Positions 33,581 through 42,656 of a DNA stretch of 64,000 nucleotides are shown here, piece by piece. Each line of letters starts with the position of its first letter. Position 1 is the first letter of the stretch. Source of the stretch: Candidatus Sulfotelmatobacter sp. (GTDB lineage Bacteria > Acidobacteriota > Terriglobia > Terriglobales > Acidobacteriaceae); assembly GCA_025462865.1 (NCBI GenBank), contig JAOAPI010000145.1, forward strand, positions 1 through 64,000, given 5' to 3'. The notes under the pieces were generated by a model. That model was given only the letters and a program-made list of their open reading frames with translations, was not told the origin of the DNA and ran no database searches. A program made the position numbers and the translations under genes.

Positions 33581-34762
33581 ATGACTTTCGCCGGAAGCCC
33601 AACTTCGCCAGCGGACGACTCGCCTGAAGCCCTCCGCTATAACAAGATCCACCGCTGGCTGGGAATTGCCGACTTCGTCATCGGCACCGCTTTCCTGGTG
33701 GTCCTGCTGTTTACCGGATGGACGGGCTGGCTGCGCGACCTTGCGTTGCGACGCGGATTTCAAAACTACACGCTTGCACTTTTTCTGTATTTGTTCTTTC
33801 TGCTCCTGATCAGCAAAGTCCTGGGCTTCGGCCTCGACTATTACGGATTCCTCCTGGAACGAAAATTTCAACTTTCAACGCAAAAAGTGCGCTCGTGGCT
33901 GTGGGATGAAGTGAAGGGCTTTCTTGTGGGACTGCTGCTGGGAGGAATTGTAGTTGAGTTGTTGTATTTCACGATCCGCCAATCTCCGCAGCATTGGTGG
34001 GTCATTACGTGGATTTTATTCATGGGTCTGTTCATACTTCTGGCGCAGCTCGCTCCCGTGGTGCTGTTTCCCATCTTTTATAAATTCGAGCCGCTGGATA
34101 ATGAAGACCTTCGGCGCAGGCTGGTTTTATTAAGCTCGCGTGCCGGCACTCACGTGCGCGGCGTCTACCGCTGGAAGCTTTCAGAGAAGAGTAAGAAGGC
34201 CAATGCCGCTCTAACCGGAATGGGCAGCACGCGCCGAATCATTCTTGCCGACACCCTGCTGGACAATTACGCTCCCGAGGAAATCGAAGCCGTGCTTGCG
34301 CATGAACTTGGGCACCATGTCCACCGGCATATTCTGAAGGGCATCTTCGTGCAAGCGGCAACTCTGTTGCTTGGCCTGTGGGCGGCCAACTGGGTGTTGC
34401 ACTACGCAGTCGATCATCAGATGTTCGAAGAGCTTTCCGATTTCGCAAACCTGCCATTGCTGGCAATCACGGCGACCGCCCTTTCCCTGTTGCTGATGCC
34501 GGCGCTCAATGCATATTTTCGATTCAACGAACGGCAAGCGGACCGTTACGCTTTTGAATCCATTGCCAGCGTGGAACCGTTTATTTCCTCAATGAACAAG
34601 CTCGCGCAACAGAACCTGGCAGAGCGGACACCTTCGAAATGGATCGAAGTGTTGTTCCACTCGCATCCCGCAATCTCGAAGAGAGTAGCGGCTGCGGAGG
34701 CATGGAACCGTGCTCAGAGCGCAGGGCCGGCCGCAACTCCGCCCCTTTCCAGTCGAGACTGA
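33581..34762 (+). CDS. M48 family membrane metalloprotease (Ste24-type CAAX protease)
   Basis: The 393-residue protein has several membrane helices (FVIGTAFLVVLLFTGWTGWL, LFLYLFFLLLISKVLGFGL, FLVGLLLGGIVVELLYF and two more after the active site) and the zinc motif AVLAHELGHHVHRH. A third ligand lies in NERQADRYAFESI. The YRWKLSEKSKKANAALTGMG segment is typical of Ste24/HtpX-like proteases. In bacteria without prenylation, such proteins probably degrade or trim membrane proteins. It converges with kdsB, with only one base between them. Confidence 0.93.
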   Translation: MTFAGSPTSPADDSPEALRYNKIHRWLGIADFVIGTAFLVVLLFTGWTGWLRDLALRRGFQNYTLALFLYLFFLLLISKVLGFGLDYYGFLLERKFQLSTQKVRSWLWDEVKGFLVGLLLGGIVVELLYFTIRQSPQHWWVITWILFMGLFILLAQLAPVVLFPIFYKFEPLDNEDLRRRLVLLSSRAGTHVRGVYRWKLSEKSKKANAALTGMGSTRRIILADTLLDNYAPEEIEAVLAHELGHHVHRHILKGIFVQAATLLLGLWAANWVLHYAVDHQMFEELSDFANLPLLAITATALSLLLMPALNAYFRFNERQADRYAFESIASVEPFISSMNKLAQQNLAERTPSKWIEVLFHSHPAISKRVAAAEAWNRAQSAGPAATPPLSSRD

Positions 34763-34763
34763 T

Positions 34764-35483
34764 TCAGCGTTTCAGTAACACTTCCGTGACGCGCTTCAAG
34801 TCCTCTTCTGTATCCACTCCTACCGAGTCATAAGGAGTTTCGCCCACGTAGATCGGAATTCCGTTTTCGAGGAAACGCAGCTGCTCCAAGCGCTCATGTT
34901 TTTCGAGCGCAGACTCCGGCCGGCTCACAAAAAGATCGAGGGCCGGCTTACGGTAGGCATACAGGCCAAGATGCTTGAAGTAGCGCGGGCCAGTGCCGTC
35001 GCGATCAAAGGGAATTGTGGCCCGCGAAAAATAGAGCGCGCGCCCGTCCGGGATGGTCACAACTTTAACTGCGTTGGGATTGCCGACGTCGTGAGTGGGA
35101 CACGGAGTCTTCACCGTTCCAACTTGTACTGCGGGATTCTTCATTACCTCGAGAAGAGTGGCAATCTGCTCGGGGCGCACCAAGGGTTCGTCCCCTTGCA
35201 CGTTGACGTAAACATCCGCAGCAATCGAATTCGAAACTTCGTGCACACGCTCAGTGCCGCTACGGTGAATAGACGAAGTCATTCGCGCATTCCAGCCCTG
35301 AGTGTGGCATGCATCAAGAATCTCGTCAGAATCCGTAGCGATAATCACATCCGAGAGCAGGGGCGAGGAGCGAACAGCTTCGTAGACCCATCCCACCAGC
35401 GGCTTGCCTGCGATCTCGCGCAGCATTTTGCGCGGCAGACGGGTGGATGCAAGACGGGCAGGAATTACGGCAATGGCTTTCAT
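34764..35483 (-). CDS. kdsB: 3-deoxy-manno-octulosonate cytidylyltransferase (CMP-Kdo synthetase)
   Basis: The 239-residue protein opens AVIPARLASTRLPRKMLREI, the family's CTP-binding motif, and contains ATDSDEI, VNVQGDEPLVRPEQI, RYFKHLGLYAYRKPALDLF and YDSVGVDTEEDL. It activates Kdo as CMP-Kdo for lipid A core synthesis, supporting an outer-membrane cell type. The usual neighbours kdsA and lpxK are not in the window. It converges with the M48 protease gene and is read toward it. Confidence 0.96.
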   Translation of the reverse strand: MKAIAVIPARLASTRLPRKMLREIAGKPLVGWVYEAVRSSPLLSDVIIATDSDEILDACHTQGWNARMTSSIHRSGTERVHEVSNSIAADVYVNVQGDEPLVRPEQIATLLEVMKNPAVQVGTVKTPCPTHDVGNPNAVKVVTIPDGRALYFSRATIPFDRDGTGPRYFKHLGLYAYRKPALDLFVSRPESALEKHERLEQLRFLENGIPIYVGETPYDSVGVDTEEDLKRVTEVLLKR

Positions 35484-35562
35484 GAGAGGACTAGTGTCCA
35501 GTTTCCTGCGGTAACTGGCAAGAACGAAATCTGCCTGGGAAGGCAGGTTCCCGCTGCTCCGT

Positions 35563-35592
35563 TTGACACCTTTTTGGAATGCCTCTTAGAAT
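35563..35592 (+). promoter_or_regulatory. Promoter of the tRNA-Met gene
   Basis: A perfect TTGACA (35563-35568) and TAGAAT (35587-35592) are 18 bases apart. This places a transcript start near 35599, about 90 bases before the tRNA. No other gene on the plus strand intervenes. Confidence 0.7.
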
Positions 35593-35691
35593 GAGAAATT
35601 GGATCGGGCACCCCACCGGTGCGTTGCGTCCAAGGCAGCGAGAGTTCGCAGATTGCGACTAGTCCCTCTTGTTGCGTTTCCCCAACTTGCT

Positions 35692-35768
35692 GGCGGCGTA
35701 GCTCAGGTGGCTAGAGCGACGGTCTCATAATCCGTAGGTCCGTGGTTCGAGTCCACGCGCCGCCACCA
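35692..35768 (+). tRNA. tRNA-Met (elongator), anticodon CAT
   Basis: The 77-base gene folds as a full cloverleaf: acceptor arms GGCGGCG and CGCCGCC, D-stem GCTC/GAGC, anticodon loop CTCATAA with CAT at 35726-35728, T-arm CGTGG TTCGAGT CCACG, discriminator A and an encoded CCA. G1-C72 pairing rules out the initiator, whose first pair is mismatched. The GTAGCTCAG segment and CTCATAA loop match elongator tRNA-Met; a lysidine-modified tRNA-Ile is less likely. The last anticodon-stem pair is a T-T mismatch. Confidence 0.95.
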
Positions 35769-35812
35769 ACTCTCTGCTCACCCGCCCCGACAGCTGTCGC
35801 CCCGCGCTCGCT

Positions 35813-37537
35813 CTATCTATTTTGCGGGTATGCAGGCGAGTTTTGATTACTGTTCCCTTGTGCTCCCGGAGTCAGCTGGCTGCCAATTACGTCACCCGAG
35901 ACGATCATCTCGACCCGGCGATTCAGCTTGCGGCCGGCTGCACTGCTGTTGTCGGCCACAGGGTCGGATTTTCCAAGTCCCTGCGCGGCCACGTTGTTCA
36001 TGGAAACTCCGGAGCTCACCAGGTAGTCGCGCACAGCTTCGGCGCGCTTTTCGGAAAGCGTCTGGTTGTATTCTTCGGTGCCGATGGAATCTGTATAACC
36101 CTCGATTTGGAGTTTCAGGTCCGGATAGGCAAGCACGATTCCGGAGACTCTGGCCAGCCGCTCCCGGGCCTCCGGTTTCAGCGTGTATTTATTGAAATCG
36201 AAAAGAACATCGGGCATGCTGACGATCAGTCCGCGAGCGCTATCGCGAGTTTGCAAAACTTGATTTAACTGAGCCAGAAGACGGGCGCGCATTTCCTCTT
36301 TTTGCTGCACGGCTTCCTGACGCTGCCGTTCAGCTTCCTGAGTTTGCCGTTCGGCGACTTCTTTTTGGCGAGCAGCATCTTCGGCGGCCTGGCGTGCGGC
36401 TTCGGCTTCGGCCAAGGCTTGCTGTTGCTGAGCTCGGGCGGCGACTTGTTGGCGCTCGGCTTCCGCTTGCGCCTGTTCAGCCTGGGCGCGCCGGCGCGCG
36501 TCTTCATCGGATTGAGCCTGAGCCTGCGAAGCGTGTTCCTGCGCCGCTCGGGCGTCGGCCTCAGCTTTTGCCTGCGCCTCTTGCGTGGCGCGTCTTTCCG
36601 CGTCAAGCCGTTCCTGCTCTTTACGGCGCAGAGTCAGGACTCGCGCGTCCTCCGCCATTTGTGTGGCGCCGCGGGCGGCGGTGCCGATCGGTGTGCGCCC
36701 CTGCTTGCGCTGCAGGTAATCTTCGGCACGCTGCAGCATGTCCTCGGCTTTGGCCAGACTGTCGGCGGCATATTGCTTGGCTCCAGCAGCTTTCGCAATG
36801 GCTACGGCGTTGCGGGCTTCGAGCAGATCTAATGGAACCCGGGAATCCGCCTGCGTTGAGGGCAACTGCTCGGCGGGCACATCGATTGTGTACTGAGCGC
36901 CTTCAAGCACGTCAAACTTGGCGTCGATCGGTTCGTCGAAGCCCTTGGTTTCCTGGCGAAGAATATTCTCAGCCACTACTTTGTTGCTGGGGTGCGTCAC
37001 GGCATAGTAGGGCTCAGCGGTCACAATCATTCCGAACGCCTGTAAGTCGGTAGTGACATCAATTTTCTCTTTGCCGTTCTCTCCAGGCAGAACTTCACCC
37101 AAGTTCACAGCGCGCCCTTCGGGAGTGATTGCCCATAAAACGTAGGTGAGGTACTGTCCTCCGAAACCAGTAGCGGGACGGAGATGCGTCAGTTCCACAT
37201 TGATGGCCAACCGCCCGGCCTTCCCGTCAACCTTTGCACGCCCGCCAACTTCCGGCATGAGTTCCGTGCCCCTAAAATCGACCGTCGTCGAACCTCCGCG
37301 ATGACGGTAGTTGACGGCGCGGGTCGTGCGCGCATAGACGTTCACCCGGAACACCGGCATCTGATCGTTCTGCCCTGTATTTTGGTTCATCTGCTGCGGG
37401 GCGGCGTCCTTTTCGGGAGCAGGGGCCTGAGTTGGGTGGGCAGAATCCGGATAAAGCGGAGCCGAGGTATTGTCCTGCGCAGAACTCACGGCCGCCAGCA
37501 TCAAAGCAAATATAGGAACCAAGACGATTTTCTTCAT
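35813..37537 (-). CDS. OmpA-domain outer-membrane/periplasmic protein with long Ala-Gln-Glu coiled coil
   Basis: The start is ATG 37537, giving a clear signal peptide (MKKIVLVPIFALMLAAVSSA); GAGG lies nine bases before it. The 574 residues have an N-terminal domain of about 240 residues, and a highly repetitive Ala/Glu/Gln/Arg coiled coil (about 250-430). The C-terminal OmpA-like peptidoglycan-binding domain (about 440-545) has VLFDFNKYTLKPEARERL, EGYTDSIGTEEYNQTLSEKR and the final RKLNRRVEM. It probably links the outer membrane to peptidoglycan. A DUF4398-like beginning, LLEARNAVAIAKAAGAKQYA with two following Ala-rich helices, matches a domain often found before OmpA. Confidence 0.9.
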   Translation of the reverse strand: MKKIVLVPIFALMLAAVSSAQDNTSAPLYPDSAHPTQAPAPEKDAAPQQMNQNTGQNDQMPVFRVNVYARTTRAVNYRHRGGSTTVDFRGTELMPEVGGRAKVDGKAGRLAINVELTHLRPATGFGGQYLTYVLWAITPEGRAVNLGEVLPGENGKEKIDVTTDLQAFGMIVTAEPYYAVTHPSNKVVAENILRQETKGFDEPIDAKFDVLEGAQYTIDVPAEQLPSTQADSRVPLDLLEARNAVAIAKAAGAKQYAADSLAKAEDMLQRAEDYLQRKQGRTPIGTAARGATQMAEDARVLTLRRKEQERLDAERRATQEAQAKAEADARAAQEHASQAQAQSDEDARRRAQAEQAQAEAERQQVAARAQQQQALAEAEAARQAAEDAARQKEVAERQTQEAERQRQEAVQQKEEMRARLLAQLNQVLQTRDSARGLIVSMPDVLFDFNKYTLKPEARERLARVSGIVLAYPDLKLQIEGYTDSIGTEEYNQTLSEKRAEAVRDYLVSSGVSMNNVAAQGLGKSDPVADNSSAAGRKLNRRVEMIVSGDVIGSQLTPGAQGNSNQNSPAYPQNR

Positions 37538-37823
37538 AAGATCCATCCTCATAAAAGTCATTCGCGACGATGAGCGGCTATTCTGTCCAACCCAACACCT
37601 TCTGTAAGGTGCGTGTTGGATGAAGCCGGTTTGGCGTAGGTTGCCTTTGATACAGCCCGTGCGAGTCCAATCGCGGATACAAATTCGTGAAGCTGGCGGT
37701 CGAGCGGATGGCCGATCCCGACCTGAGGTACACTTCCGACGACGAGAAATTCGATACGTTTGCGGCCCAAGGACGGACCCAAACTCTCGGTATTTGATGA
37801 CTCTCGCTCATCCGGGGGATGGC

Positions 37824-39911
37824 ATGAAGATACGCATAATTGGTCTTACCATTGCATTTTTGGCGTTCGGAATGGCGCTTGTGCTTCGTTCCTCGGCAAA
37901 CAATGGAGCCAAGGCAGGCGACGTCAATGAGGCGAGGGCAAAGTCTGAAGCCGCCGAGGGAAACAATTGGTTGCTCAATGGCCGGACTTTCGAGGCGCAG
38001 CATTTCAGTCCGCTGCAGCAGATCACGGACAAGAATATTGGCGGGCTGGGTTTGGCCTGGTCTCTCGACATTGACAGCGCAATGGGTTTGGTCGCGGAGC
38101 CGATCGTTGTGGACGATGTGATCTACCTAAGCGCTCCACTGTCGAAGGTCTATGCCATCCAGGCCGCCTCGGGGAAATCGCTCTGGGCCTTCGATCCCAA
38201 GGTACGCCTCGATCAAGCGATCAATGGGTCGTATTCGGCTCGGACCAATGCTGGCGTCGCAGTGTGGGAAGGGAAGGTATACGTCGGGACGGGAGATTGC
38301 CGGCTGATCGCCATTGATGCCGTATCCGGAACACAGCTGTGGGAGGCCACCGTCTGCGACCCCCACCAGACGGGCATCACGGGCGCGCCGCATGTAGCGA
38401 AGGGAAAAGTATTCATGGGCTACAACGGTTCCGACGACGGTGTGCGTGGTTCCCTGGTGGCCTACGATGCTGAGACCGGAAAAGAACTGTGGCGATTTTG
38501 GACGGTTCCCGGCGATCCCGCGAAAGGATTTGAAACGAAAGCGCTCGAGATGGCAGCGAAAACGTGGAACGGCAAAGGCGCCTGGAAGATTGGTGGTGGT
38601 GACGTTTGGAACGCAATTACTTACGATCCTTCGACCAACCTGATCATTTTCGGGACTGCGGGAGCGGGTGTCGATTATGGCGAACTGGAATCCATCAAAG
38701 TGAGCGGCGACTTGCTTTTTGCCGGATGCATCATCGCGGTAAACGCCGACACTGGAGAATATGCCTGGCACTTTCAAACCAGTGCTCCAGGATTGCAAAC
38801 CGAAAACAATCATATTCTCATCGCCGATCTTGTTTTGGATGGTGAGCAGCGGCATGTTGCAATGACGGCGCCGAAAAATGGTTTCTTTTACGTGCTCGAT
38901 GCCAAAACCGGGAAACTGCTTTCGGCCAAACCGCTAGTAAAAGTGGCTTGGGCGTCCTCGATTGATTTGCGCACTGGGAAAGCTGTGGAAGTGCCAGCGT
39001 CGAAGGGCGGAGGAAGGCAATGGACGGTTCATAACTGGTGGCCGATGAGTTTGAGCGCGCTCACCGGATTAGTTTATGTCCCGGCCACGGATCGGCAGAC
39101 TGGTTCGCAAGCGGCAGTGGAATCCGGAGAATGGATGAGAGGCACACAAGGAAAGCTGATTGCGTGGGACCCTGTGAAGCAATCGCCGCGTTGGACCGTG
39201 GAGGAGCCCATTGCTACCAACGGCGGTGTTCTCTCTACGGCGGGAAACGTGGTTTTCCAAGGGCAAGGGACGGGTGAGTTCGCGGCTTATGCAGCCGACA
39301 GCGGGAAAAAAGTCTGGTCGATTCAGACCGGCTCGGCGATCGAATCCGTGCCCGTTACTTTCGCCTTGAACGGCGACCAGTACGTCCTTACACCCGTGGG
39401 CTGGGGCTCAGGCACCAGATTATTTGCACCGGCATGGACCATGGCCACTCCGCAATCGAAGCGGGGACCGTCACGGCTGCTGGCGTTCAAGCTGGGAGCG
39501 ACGACTCCGTTTCCGGTTCCGGCAAATGCTGTACCCCCGGTGCCAAAACCTCCGCGCCAAACGGGGAGCCAGCAAACAATCCAACAGGGCAAAATGCTTT
39601 ACCGCAAATTTGTCTGCGACGGCTGCCACTCACCGGATGTAGACGGAAGCGGAGCATGGGTGCTCAACGGCGCGGTCCCTGATCTGCGCTATGCGCCGCC
39701 CGAGGTTCACCAGGCATGGTATGACGTCGTCCTTGAGGGCACACATTGGAGTAAAGGAATGCCGGGCTTCGCCGATCCGCCGAAATTCGCATTCCCTCAT
39801 TTGAAGATGACCACGCGAGATGCTGACGCGATTCATGATTACGTGATTGACCAGGCATGGAAGGCATACAACGCAGAGGAAAAGCACGTGGCGAAGAAGA
39901 CTTCGAACTGA
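37824..39911 (+). CDS. PQQ-dependent alcohol dehydrogenase with C-terminal haem c domain
   Basis: The start is ATG 37824, with a GGGGGA ribosome site and a clear hydrophobic leader (IIGLTIAFLAFGMALVLRSS). The frame is open far upstream but without protein-like sequence. The 695 residues have eight-bladed propeller repeats (DVIYLSAPLSKVYAIQAASG, GKVYVGTGDCRLIAIDAVSG) and the family motif TGAPHVAKGKVFMGYNG. A C-terminal cytochrome c has haem-binding CDGCH at residues 598-602. Quinohaemoproteins of this type oxidise alcohols in the periplasm and pass electrons to cytochromes. The adjacent Cys-Cys pair typical of methanol dehydrogenase is not visible, so a broad alcohol range is more likely. Confidence 0.92.
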   Translation: MKIRIIGLTIAFLAFGMALVLRSSANNGAKAGDVNEARAKSEAAEGNNWLLNGRTFEAQHFSPLQQITDKNIGGLGLAWSLDIDSAMGLVAEPIVVDDVIYLSAPLSKVYAIQAASGKSLWAFDPKVRLDQAINGSYSARTNAGVAVWEGKVYVGTGDCRLIAIDAVSGTQLWEATVCDPHQTGITGAPHVAKGKVFMGYNGSDDGVRGSLVAYDAETGKELWRFWTVPGDPAKGFETKALEMAAKTWNGKGAWKIGGGDVWNAITYDPSTNLIIFGTAGAGVDYGELESIKVSGDLLFAGCIIAVNADTGEYAWHFQTSAPGLQTENNHILIADLVLDGEQRHVAMTAPKNGFFYVLDAKTGKLLSAKPLVKVAWASSIDLRTGKAVEVPASKGGGRQWTVHNWWPMSLSALTGLVYVPATDRQTGSQAAVESGEWMRGTQGKLIAWDPVKQSPRWTVEEPIATNGGVLSTAGNVVFQGQGTGEFAAYAADSGKKVWSIQTGSAIESVPVTFALNGDQYVLTPVGWGSGTRLFAPAWTMATPQSKRGPSRLLAFKLGATTPFPVPANAVPPVPKPPRQTGSQQTIQQGKMLYRKFVCDGCHSPDVDGSGAWVLNGAVPDLRYAPPEVHQAWYDVVLEGTHWSKGMPGFADPPKFAFPHLKMTTRDADAIHDYVIDQAWKAYNAEEKHVAKKTSN

Positions 39912-39923
39912 TAGACAGCCAGT

Positions 39924-41165
39924 CTATTCGTAGCGCAGGGCCTCGATAGGATCGAGGCGCGAGGCGCGCAGTGCGGGAATCATGCCGCTGATGAGTCCTA
40001 CGGCCGTAAGAATCACTGTGGCCACAATCACCGTCCCGGGCGCGATGATCAGGCGGATGTCCCCGGCTTCAGCATTCTTCGCCATAGCGCTGTAGAGCGT
40101 CAGCCTTCCCACAGACAGCGAAACCGCGTACGCGAGGATGATTCCTAAAAGTCCACCGATGAAAGTAATGGTGAGGGCTTCCGCAAGGAATTGAAGCAGG
40201 ATGTCACCGCGGCGTGCGCCCAGGGCCTTCTCGACGCCGATCTCACGGGTGCGTTGCGTTACCGAAACCAGCATGATGTTCATCAGGCCGACGCCGCCGA
40301 TACCCAGCGTGAGCGTGCCGATGAAGCCGAGGAGAATCTTCAGGCCGATGGTGATGACTTCGAACTGATGCACCTGTTCCATCAAGTTGAAGACACGCAC
40401 GGCACGGCGATCGGTTTGACTGAACTTGTGTTCGCTGGCCAGGACGCCGCGGGCCGCCTGTTCCAGTCTGGCGTACTCCGGAGTTTCATAGTTGAACCAA
40501 ATGGAATCGAGGTAATGCGTGTCCTTTAAGTCGCTCATGGTCGTGAAGGGAACGTAAATGGTGCGATTAATATCGTCGTCCCCTTCCTGCATTTTGGCGC
40601 TGAGCACACCCACCACTTCGAAACTGAGCCCGTCAATGCGAATGCGCTCGCCTAGAGCGTTACGTCCGGAGAAAAGTTTCTCTTTCGCTTCGGAACCAAT
40701 GACGGCGACCCGGGCGTGCTGCGTCTCGTCCTGCATATTGTAGAAGCGGCCGTTTCCCAGCTTCAGGGCGCGGACGGAATCTACATTCGAATAGTTTCCA
40801 GTTACGTCGAAGGTGAAAGTTCGCGTGTCGAACTGGATGTTAGCCTGCTTGCTGACCTCAGGAGTGATGTGAGTAATCTGCGGCAGATTGGTGGTGAGAG
40901 AGTCTACGTCGTCCATGGTAAAGCGAATCTGCATGCCTGCTTTTTGGCCACCGGCCTGCATAGAAGTGCGGCCCGGTATCACGATCATCAGCTTGGTGCC
41001 GAAGTTGGCGAAAATGGCCTCGCATGCTTGCCCGAAACCATCGCCATAAGCAAGCAGCATTACCACCGTGGCGATGCCCCACGCCATACCCAACATTGTG
41101 AGTGCCGTGCGGCGCCGATTGTGGCGCATTGCGCCGTAGGCTTCTTGCAACAAATCTCGGAACAT
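39924..41165 (-). CDS. MacB-type ABC transporter permease (FtsX fold)
   Basis: The start is ATG 41165, which gives MFRDLLQEAYGAMRHNRRRT, the normal beginning of these proteins; the longer frame would overlap the upstream gene. The 413 residues have one N-terminal helix, a periplasmic MacB-like core domain (VIGSEAKEKLFSGRNALGER) and three C-terminal helices. The typical ending follows, ending in RASRLDPIEALRYE. The loop MNIMLVSVTQRTREIGVEKA is the FtsX signature. It forms a pair with the permease gene upstream (16 bases), but no ATPase or fusion protein is next to them. Confidence 0.92.
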   Translation of the reverse strand: MFRDLLQEAYGAMRHNRRRTALTMLGMAWGIATVVMLLAYGDGFGQACEAIFANFGTKLMIVIPGRTSMQAGGQKAGMQIRFTMDDVDSLTTNLPQITHITPEVSKQANIQFDTRTFTFDVTGNYSNVDSVRALKLGNGRFYNMQDETQHARVAVIGSEAKEKLFSGRNALGERIRIDGLSFEVVGVLSAKMQEGDDDINRTIYVPFTTMSDLKDTHYLDSIWFNYETPEYARLEQAARGVLASEHKFSQTDRRAVRVFNLMEQVHQFEVITIGLKILLGFIGTLTLGIGGVGLMNIMLVSVTQRTREIGVEKALGARRGDILLQFLAEALTITFIGGLLGIILAYAVSLSVGRLTLYSAMAKNAEAGDIRLIIAPGTVIVATVILTAVGLISGMIPALRASRLDPIEALRYE

Positions 41166-41181
41166 ATTTTTAATCTTCGCC

Positions 41182-42429
41182 CTACTCTTGTCGCAGCGCT
41201 TCCACAGGCTGTAGCAGAGCTGCTTTGCGCGCGGGATAAAGTCCTGCGATAACGCCAGCCAGCGCGAGGCTGCCAATCGCCAAAATGGCAGTGGTAGGCA
41301 CAAGCTTTGGTGGATCAAAACCACCCGGCCCCTGCTGTGTTCCAAGAATGGCCATGAGCGCAGCGGCCAACCCCATGCCGATCAGCCCGCTGAACAACGT
41401 GAGAATAATTCCTTCCAGGAAGAACTGCGCCAGAATGCTGCGTCGCGTGGCCCCAAGGGCCATGCGCAATCCGATTTCACGCGTTCTCTCGCTCACCGTC
41501 ACCAGCATAATGTTGATCACGCCGATTGCGCCTAAGGCTAAGGTGACCAATCCGACCGCGCCCAAGAACATGTTCATGGCATCGAAGATAGTGCCCACGG
41601 CTTTAGAATTCTGAATGGTGTCCCAGCCTTCGAAGGCATTTTTATCGTGATAGTCAAAACCGTGATTGCGGGCGACGATCTTGCGTACTTCGTCCTGCGC
41701 CAGCAGGTGCTCGTCGGTCACGCGCGGCTGATAATTGATGAACGAAATTGAATTTTCGTGGTTTTCCCCTTTGAGCGGAAACAAAGTGGCCATTACCCGG
41801 TAAGGCAAATACCCGCGCATGTTGGTGGAGTTATCGTCGCCGCGGCCGACCCGCTGCACCGCCCCGATCACTTCGAAGGTAATGTCGTTGAGAATGATGG
41901 TTGCTCCAACGGCAGGGCGTCCCGGAAACAGATTCTTGACCAGTTCATCGCCCAGAACGATGACGTTGCGCCGTTGTGATTCGTCCAGGCCGTTCAGCCA
42001 CCGTCCCTGTTTCAGTGGAAGGTAACGAATGTCGCTGAATTGAGGCTCCACGCCGGCGATTTCTCCGCTGGCGCTGGCAAACTCGCTGACAGCACGCACG
42101 TCATTGCGAATGAGTACCGGAGAGGCGTTACGAACGTGCGGAGCCTCCCGGCGGATATCCAGATAATCCTGATAAGTCAGCAAGTATTTGCGAGCTGAAT
42201 TCATGCTGCCCTGGAAAGCGGGCGCACGTCCGGGGTAAATGAACATGATGTCTTTGCCGTACTGGGCCAATTCGCGCTTGTTGCCCGAGCGAAACCCTTC
42301 GCCGAGGCCTACCAGCAAAAGCAAAGAACCCACGCCCCAGGCGATTCCGAACATCGTCAGAAATGAGCGCAACTTGTGCACCCAGAGGGTGCGGAAGATT
42401 TGCGCGAAGATGTCCAGGACCATGCGCAT
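41182..42429 (-). CDS. MacB-type ABC transporter permease (FtsX fold)
   Basis: The 415-residue protein has the same design as its neighbour. It begins DIFAQIFRTLWVHKLRSFLT and continues MFGIAWGVGSLLLLVGLGEGF (split here), has a periplasmic core with LVKNLFPGRPAVGATIILND, and ends with three helices and LYPARKAALLQPVEALRQE. It could form a heterodimer with the 413-residue protein encoded after it. Macrolide or peptide export, or membrane stress sensing, are family expectations. The ATPase must be encoded elsewhere. A similar protein is encoded at 62662-63921. Confidence 0.92.
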   Translation of the reverse strand: MRMVLDIFAQIFRTLWVHKLRSFLTMFGIAWGVGSLLLLVGLGEGFRSGNKRELAQYGKDIMFIYPGRAPAFQGSMNSARKYLLTYQDYLDIRREAPHVRNASPVLIRNDVRAVSEFASASGEIAGVEPQFSDIRYLPLKQGRWLNGLDESQRRNVIVLGDELVKNLFPGRPAVGATIILNDITFEVIGAVQRVGRGDDNSTNMRGYLPYRVMATLFPLKGENHENSISFINYQPRVTDEHLLAQDEVRKIVARNHGFDYHDKNAFEGWDTIQNSKAVGTIFDAMNMFLGAVGLVTLALGAIGVINIMLVTVSERTREIGLRMALGATRRSILAQFFLEGIILTLFSGLIGMGLAAALMAILGTQQGPGGFDPPKLVPTTAILAIGSLALAGVIAGLYPARKAALLQPVEALRQE

Positions 42430-42656
42430 GGGCTATCGACATTCTACTTGACGATCAGTGGGTGCATTTTTAGCCGCAGTTGAGATTCTACGTACCGGAG
42501 ACGTCACCTGACTCCCTTCTTGCGGCAGCTAAATGCCTTGGAAACCTCCTGATACGCAGGTAATTGTCAGGCATTACCGAAGTTTGCTCAAATGCCCATA
42601 AATCGTTGTTACTAAACCTGTTAGCTATTTATCCTAAATGCGAGTCCCGCGCTGCA

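Noticed and set aside
35692..35768. Initiator tRNA-fMet
   Set aside because: The first acceptor pair is G-C and the loop is that of elongator tRNA-Met; initiators have a mismatched first pair.
36394..37053. A 219-codon plus-strand frame opposite the OmpA-domain gene
   Set aside because: It arises from the repetitive Ala/Gln/Glu coiled-coil DNA and has an Arg/Leu-rich shadow composition.
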